From Vandiemenella viatica (lineage: Eukaryota > Arthropoda > Insecta > Orthoptera > Morabidae), in the NCBI GenBank assembly GCA_031002005.1, contig JARYHS010009186.1, positions 252,617,199 through 252,681,198 on the forward strand: a stretch of DNA of 64,000 bases. The letters are read 5' to 3'. A program made the position numbers and the translations under genes. Below, in pieces: positions 62,401 through 64,000 of this stretch. The first letter of the stretch is position 1. Every line of letters begins with the position of its first letter. Below the pieces are notes generated by a model. That model was not told the origin of the DNA. It made no database searches and saw only the letters and a program-made list of their open reading frames with translations.

Positions 62401-62620
62401 TGTTCCATGTGTCAACCATATCAACTGACTTGTTTTTCATCTGTTGCAAGACTTTTAATGTTTTTGTACTCAATGATCCATTTAAATGAGCATGTAATTC
62501 CTGTAGAAACATATGTTTATTTTAAACAATAGAAACTGTAAGTTTATTTTAAGTTACAATTACTAGTTTAAAAAAAATTACCAATTTTGGAAGTGTCTTG
62601 CAAAATGTTGTTAAATCCAT
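41253..62620 (-). CDS. ADAL: N6-methyl-AMP deaminase (adenosine deaminase-like), complete gene in 7 exons
   Basis: The family removes the N6-alkyl amine from N6-methyl-AMP, giving IMP, a clean-up step for modified purine nucleotides in the cytosol. The seven exons (62582-62620, 62355-62500, 60667-60858, 58578-58818, 52635-52770, 46326-46426, 41253-41444) join in phase to 1047 nt, 348 residues, close to the roughly 350 usual for the family. Every intron is GT-AG. All expected sites are seen: the zinc pair in HAHLNG (H16, H18), the third zinc histidine and catalytic glutamate in HCAE (H203, E206), H226 in RIGHGT, and D287/D288 in TDDKGVF. LTSNVK is also present. There is no signal peptide or membrane segment. 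Start: ATG at 62620 gives MDLTTFCKTLPKL directly before the HAHLNG exon. The promoter and any 5' UTR exon are not identified; an acceptor-like TTTCAG at 62645 may mark a spliced leader. Introns of 0.08 to 6.2 kb hold LINE, SINE, mariner and Penelope fragments. Confidence 0.95.
42410..43341 (+). mobile_element. IS630/Tc1/mariner-type element with perfect 29-bp ends
   Basis: CAGGGTGCGGCAGCATAACT plus the next 9 bases (42410-42438) is exactly inverted at 43313-43341, and TA flanks both sides. The element is 932 bp and carries an internally deleted transposase. Confidence 0.93.
42543..43230 (+). pseudogene. Tc1/mariner-type transposase, internally deleted
   Basis: The plus strand starts MRWSSEKRAFDVEAYFSSGC, a DNA-binding region, up to VTWVATFRQTA at about 42715. 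The reading then jumps to GPWFFEENEVTVTVNSDRY, LGDTWFQQDGATAH (second catalytic aspartate), WPARSPDLTPCEFF (third acidic region) and TRNRFTQCVQNGRR...LPDLIFKTN, with stop at 43230. The centre with the first aspartate is gone and frameshifts are present, so it is inactive. Confidence 0.88.
44040..44135. repeat. Hairpin MITE in ADAL intron 6
   Basis: TTTATTTATAAAC...AACCGAGTAATATT (44040-44081) is the imperfect reverse complement of 44095-44135. The 14 bp nearest the loop are perfect. TTTTTTCTCGGCGTT sits just left, as at the hairpin near 10831. Confidence 0.7.
44385..45950. other. ADAL intron 6 sequence without recognised elements
   Basis: The plus open frame at 44926-45279 lies within the intron on the opposite strand and has no domain. 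It is taken as chance. Confidence 0.4.
45950..46155 (-). repeat. SINE B, best copy
   Basis: The reverse strand starts with an A-box-like TGGTGGGTGAGCGATTAATG and a B-box-like GGCTGTTCGAATC. A conserved body follows (GATTTGGGTTTTCCATGG, CCGGGATGCTTCC, GGCCATGGCTGAATTCC), ending in TCGATG and an A/T tail. This is a tRNA-derived SINE. It lies in ADAL intron 6, next to exon 6. Confidence 0.8.
46326..46426 (-). CDS. ADAL: ADAL coding exon 6
   Basis: A 101-base exon coding for the rest of E252 through A285, from acceptor TTTCCACAG to donor GTAAGTACAG. It reads VCLTSNVKTKTVKSYKENHL and FLLQENIPLSLA. The LTSNVKT motif is conserved in adenosine deaminases. It is too short to be found by a simple open-frame search. 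Confidence 0.95.
46676..46723. repeat. (GT)n(GA)n(GT)n microsatellite
   Basis: A compound dinucleotide repeat of about 48 bases in ADAL intron 5. Confidence 0.95.
47517..47530 (+). repeat. G homopolymer
   Basis: A run of about 14 G in ADAL intron 5. Confidence 0.85.
48030..48110. repeat. Direct repeat of part of the Penelope-like region
   Basis: GCTACTTGCTTGTACTGCAT, then CAATTATTGG and CCCCCATGCACT, match 50222-50302 closely in the same orientation. It may be a stray Penelope-like fragment. Confidence 0.6.
48409..48480 (+). repeat. tRNA-like sequence, left arm
   Basis: GGCAGCATGGTCTGTGCACT (A-box region) followed by AAGTTCTAATCCCTGC (B-box region) with tRNA-like spacing. It is paired with the inverted copy at 49306-49382. 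Confidence 0.5.
49306..49382 (-). repeat. tRNA-like sequence, right arm
   Basis: The reverse strand reads GGTAGCTTGGTCTTTGTGTT, then GAGTTCAAATCCCCAC, a better B box than in the left arm. Confidence 0.55.
49755..50685 (-). pseudogene. Penelope-like element fragment with GIY-YIG domain
   Basis: The minus strand 50588-50346 reads KSINQPPTKMCDMLRSAKDD, then IYSIPCGCNKIYVGQTIRT. This is the junction from Penelope-type reverse transcriptase to its GIY-YIG endonuclease, with the Y.IPC.C...YVGQT signature. Further on (50165-50070) are ETWEIRLNNNNIN and GLYQRKAWT, the element's C-terminus. The two ends (49755-49805 and 50635-50685) carry the same end sequence (TTTAT.C.ACACCATC) in opposite orientation, as in the complex terminal repeats of Penelope elements. 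The RT domain itself is missing. Confidence 0.8.
50683..51735 (-). pseudogene. LINE family 1, best copy (RT to 3' end)
   Basis: The minus strand from 51666 reads MGVPQGSVFGPSLFIILMNN and the catalytic LFADDIMLYKRIKM. A frameshift near 51430 follows. The 226-codon frame (51458-50778) then gives KCKYLGITFNNKLNWAGHIG, GYKTLVIPLLKYGSVV, ARFVF, SDSLQDRRRMRRVMGVYRAY and WNELPREMMNNLPKTLKEFK. The 3' UTR ends in ATTAA units at 50683-50698. FADD and the order of motifs mark a non-LTR retrotransposon RT. The clade (jockey/CR1 type) is not certain. The 5' part with endonuclease is missing. Confidence 0.92.
52005..52480 (-). pseudogene. LINE family 1, old diverged 3' fragment
   Basis: It keeps the AATTTAAATTAATTG tail, GGCAATTTCCCTACACA, and diverged matches to the RMRRVMGVYRAY and KELKSDSLQDRR coding regions. 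It lies close to ADAL exon 5, in intron 5. Confidence 0.6.
52635..52770 (-). CDS. ADAL: ADAL coding exon 5
   Basis: Codes for residues 207-251 plus one base, from acceptor TTTTTACAG to donor GTCAGT. It contains VPNQDEVRKLL and ERIGHGT with the catalytic histidine. The open frame runs past the donor into GQFDVF, which is intron. Confidence 0.96.
53345..53600 (-). repeat. SINE B copy
   Basis: TTGAGGTCATCAGAGGTGG, AAGGAACCATCCTGGCAT and GAAATCGTGGAAAACTGAAA, then a head with GGTGGATGAGCAGTAATGCT on the reverse strand, all in the order of the 45950 copy. It is in ADAL intron 4. Confidence 0.75.
54560..56484 (-). pseudogene. Mariner transposase, interrupted
   Basis: 56484-56219 reads MFKIIDQTAECEIRFFIHFL, DIHRQIHEVYGVGAMSDGMI and VRKFNSGRDSVHDE, the DNA-binding half of an irritans-type mariner. 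After the insertion, 55322-55134 gives FLDHIMTGYELSVCHV (the aspartate of GDE replaced, GYE) and QSMEWRYTSSPMKKKF. 55030-54890 then gives VLVHDDSHPH and TQDLILNFGWE. Many stops follow. Dead copy. Confidence 0.85.
55309..56044 (+). mobile_element. TIR element, copy B
   Basis: It matches copy A (34289-35008) over its whole length with scattered substitutions, and keeps the inverted ends GGGGTGCTGTGCAAAGTATG and (reverse strand) AGTTACTGTGCAAAATACAG. GGTCAA occurs at 55302-55307 and again at 56045-56050, the likely remains of the target duplication. It is inserted into a mariner transposase. Confidence 0.85.
57485..57925 (-). pseudogene. LINE family 1, internally deleted 3' fragment
   Basis: The minus strand 57897-57631 reads GKELLVEDLKCKYLGITFDN, LLQRVMRGCTREVRELGYKT and YSCVVWDPHF. 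It then jumps directly to the 3' UTR and a TTAATTAAATATA tail, so about 350 bp are deleted. It is in ADAL intron 4. Confidence 0.85.
58578..58818 (-). CDS. ADAL: ADAL coding exon 4
   Basis: Codes for residues 127-206 after acceptor TTTACAG, with donor GTAAAT. It contains LIVSIDRS, VVGVDLSGNPNVGD and GLGLAVHCAE, which carries the third zinc histidine and the proton-shuttling glutamate. Confidence 0.96.
60667..60858 (-). CDS. ADAL: ADAL coding exon 3
   Basis: Codes for residues 62-126 after acceptor TTTTTGCAG, with donor GTAAGG. It contains CFQLF, EDVIQEFEDDGVIYLELRST and MTKQEYIEEM, conserved in the ADAL family. Both boundaries fall after the second base of a codon. Confidence 0.96.
61045..61235 (-). 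repeat. SINE B copy, diverged
   Basis: ACCATGGCCTTTGGAGGAAC, TCAGAAATCCTGGAAAAACC and, on the reverse strand, a head with CTAGTGGGTAACAGGAAT and AGTTCAAATCC. It is in ADAL intron 2. Confidence 0.65.
62355..62500 (-). CDS. ADAL: ADAL coding exon 2
   Basis: Codes for residues 14-61 plus two bases of E62. It follows acceptor TTTCTACAG and ends at donor GTATGC. It opens with ELHAHLNGS, the first zinc-binding motif of adenosine deaminases, and closes with RTLDE. Confidence 0.96.
62582..62620 (-). CDS. ADAL: ADAL coding exon 1
   Basis: Codes for residues 1-13, MDLTTFCKTLPKL, ending in TTG before donor GTAATT. This short leader before the zinc site matches the FY..LPK-ELHAHLNG arrangement known in the family. 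It is too short for ordinary open-frame scans. The intron after it is only 81 bp. Confidence 0.85.
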
Positions 62621-63084
62621 ACTCCAAAAAATGATCCAAGAAACCTGAAATTTAAAGCCACTGATAAGAATGTTTTTCATGAAACTGAAGAGCTAACTGA
62701 GATAGTTTGAAGAGGATCTGACAAGTACAAACAACTGGAATATTGTTGCGGAAGAACAAAAATAATCAGACATGTAGGATAATGAAATAAGTGAAGAACC
62801 AGGCTATTGGGTGTTTCTGAAACATATCAAGTTGCTTCATACACAATGATTCTTGAATAGTGCATCTTTTCCTCTCTTGTTCACTTCTTCAATACTGTGC
62901 CTTTCACGCTCACACACACTCTTTCTAAGAAACATGTACTTAAAGTTGATGGTCTCAACCCAAAGTCCCTCAATCTCTACAGCTATTGGGGAGAGGAGTT
63001 GATATACCACAGAATTTAAGCAAACAGAATTCAAACACAGGAGATGGGGGTCAAGGGACTGTCCAAATTTTTAATCGCATTTGC

Positions 63085-63410
63085 CCCAATTCCCTAGTAT
63101 ACAGCCTCATGATTTCTCCAATAGACACAGACTTTGAAACCAATACATTTACACTTTATTCCCTCAACAGCCATTTCTTCCTCCAGTTTATAATCATACA
63201 AGACCTATGTGTGCACCTAATTAGCTTATTTTTAATTTATCTTCAATTGACATTTATCTTCATTCAATCTTCACCAACCCAAATAGAAATTCTGTCCAGA
63301 TCCCTCTGAAAATGTTTACAACCTTCTCTTATTTTAATTTTATAGTCCAACATTACATCATCCACAAACAATCAAACTTCTAAATCTGAGCCAACTGTTC
63401 TCCTTTCCAC
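63085..63410 (-). pseudogene. LINE RT fragment, old
   Basis: The minus strand has pieces like LFVDDVMLDYKIKIREGCKH, DRISIWVGEDWMKIN and KLIRCTHR, clearly the FADD region of a LINE family 1 relative, with stops throughout. Confidence 0.65.
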
Positions 63411-63494
63411 CTCTTTCGATCCTGTTTCCTCTCCTAACTCTTCATACCCCTGAAGAATATTTCCACACAGGAATTCATAAGAGTCATCTAATTA

Positions 63495-64000
63495 GATACA
63501 CAAATAAAAAACAAAAGGTTAATTATGAATATAAGGTGGGGGAAGAATTGCTTGCTGAAGACTTGAAATGTAAATATCTTGGCATTACATTTGATAACAA
63601 GCTTAACTGGGTAGGACACATTGGACAGGTGGTAGGAAAAGGTTTCAAGGTTCTGCACTTGTTGGAGAGAGTGATGAGGGGATGCACGAAAGAAGTAAAG
63701 GAACTGGGTTACAAAACTTTGGTGAGACCATTGCTCGAATATGGTAGTGTAGTATGGGACCCACATTTTAAGTATCAAACACAAGAGTTGGAGAAGGTGC
63801 AAAGAAGGTCTGCTAGATTTGTTCTTGGAAATTATCGCAGAATGCAATCAGTGACAGATGTGATAAAGGAGCTGGAATGGGATTCATTGCAAGACAGGAG
63901 AGGATGAGGAGGGTAATGGGAGTGTACAGGGCATATACTGGCGATGAGGCATGGAAAGATATTGCAGTAGGTATGAAAAGTAGTTCATGGAAGGGAAAAG
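63495..64000 (+). pseudogene. LINE family 1, fragment running off the window
   Basis: The plus strand reads KVGEELLAEDLKCKYLGITF, NWVGHIGQVVGKGF, GYKTLVRPLLEYGSVVWDPH and ARFVLGNYRRMQSVTDVIKE. A frameshift near 63902 then leads to MRRVMGVYRAYTGDEAWKDI and WKGK at the window end. It is one of the best preserved stretches of this family. The 3' end lies outside. Confidence 0.88.

Noticed and set aside
63536..63907. Host protein gene with RT-like sequence
   Set aside because: It matches LINE family 1 fragments elsewhere in the window and has a frameshift, so it is a retrotransposon piece.
1..64000. CRISPR arrays, operons, phage or plasmid features
   Set aside because: Spliced gene structure, animal transposons and SINEs show a metazoan chromosome. 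No regularly spaced short repeats of CRISPR type were seen.

Overview
This is a window from a large, AT-rich, repeat-packed animal genome, almost certainly an insect. The guess of a polyneopteran (cockroach, termite, grasshopper or stick-insect type) rests only on the style of the repeats. The evidence is one spliced metazoan gene with canonical GT-AG introns of up to 6 kb, many Tc1/mariner and hAT elements, non-LTR retrotransposon 3' fragments, Penelope-like pieces, Helitron-like ends and tRNA-derived SINEs. There are no operons, CRISPR arrays or other bacterial features.

The only host gene I can assemble with confidence is a complete ADAL gene (N6-methyl-AMP deaminase, also called adenosine deaminase-like protein). 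It lies on the minus strand from the start codon at 62620 to the stop at 41253. Seven coding exons join in phase to 348 codons plus stop, and every zinc ligand and catalytic residue is present. A poly(A) signal lies about 100 bases past the stop. Its introns hold most of the mobile elements in the right-hand third of the window.

Layout. 1-5 kb: unassigned CpG-rich block, an inverted half-mariner containing a hAT element that itself contains a LINE fragment, then a jockey-like LINE. 5.5-6.7 kb: full-length but broken Tc1. 9.3-10.3 kb: Helitron-like element. 10.3-14.9 kb: several hairpin MITEs, SINEs, a LINE split by a GC-rich hAT MITE, and a hammerhead-ribozyme-like motif. 15-19.7 kb: sparse, with a truncated Tc1 beside a possible coding fragment. 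19.7-22.2 kb: three long inverted-repeat elements. 22.5-23.4 kb: a TATA-to-poly(A) unit that looks like a solo LTR. 25-27 kb: a foldback element and a complete mariner with perfect ends. 27.8-28.9 kb: a second LINE type split by a SINE. 29.65-32.44 kb: a near full-length hAT transposon. 34.3-35.0 kb: a TIR element with a second copy at 55.3-56.0 kb. 36.3-39.9 kb: LINE 3' ends in both orientations. 41.2-62.6 kb: ADAL. 63.0-64.0 kb: more LINE sequence, running off the window.

The elements are nested, up to three deep, so their relative ages can be read from who interrupts whom. No new gene system with a clear function was seen. The most unusual structures are a foldback element whose two arms each carry a tRNA-like sequence, a 39-bp perfect hairpin, the half-mariner inverted duplication, and a short 'TTAGGTTG...CCTGGACCAG' core shared by otherwise different elements.
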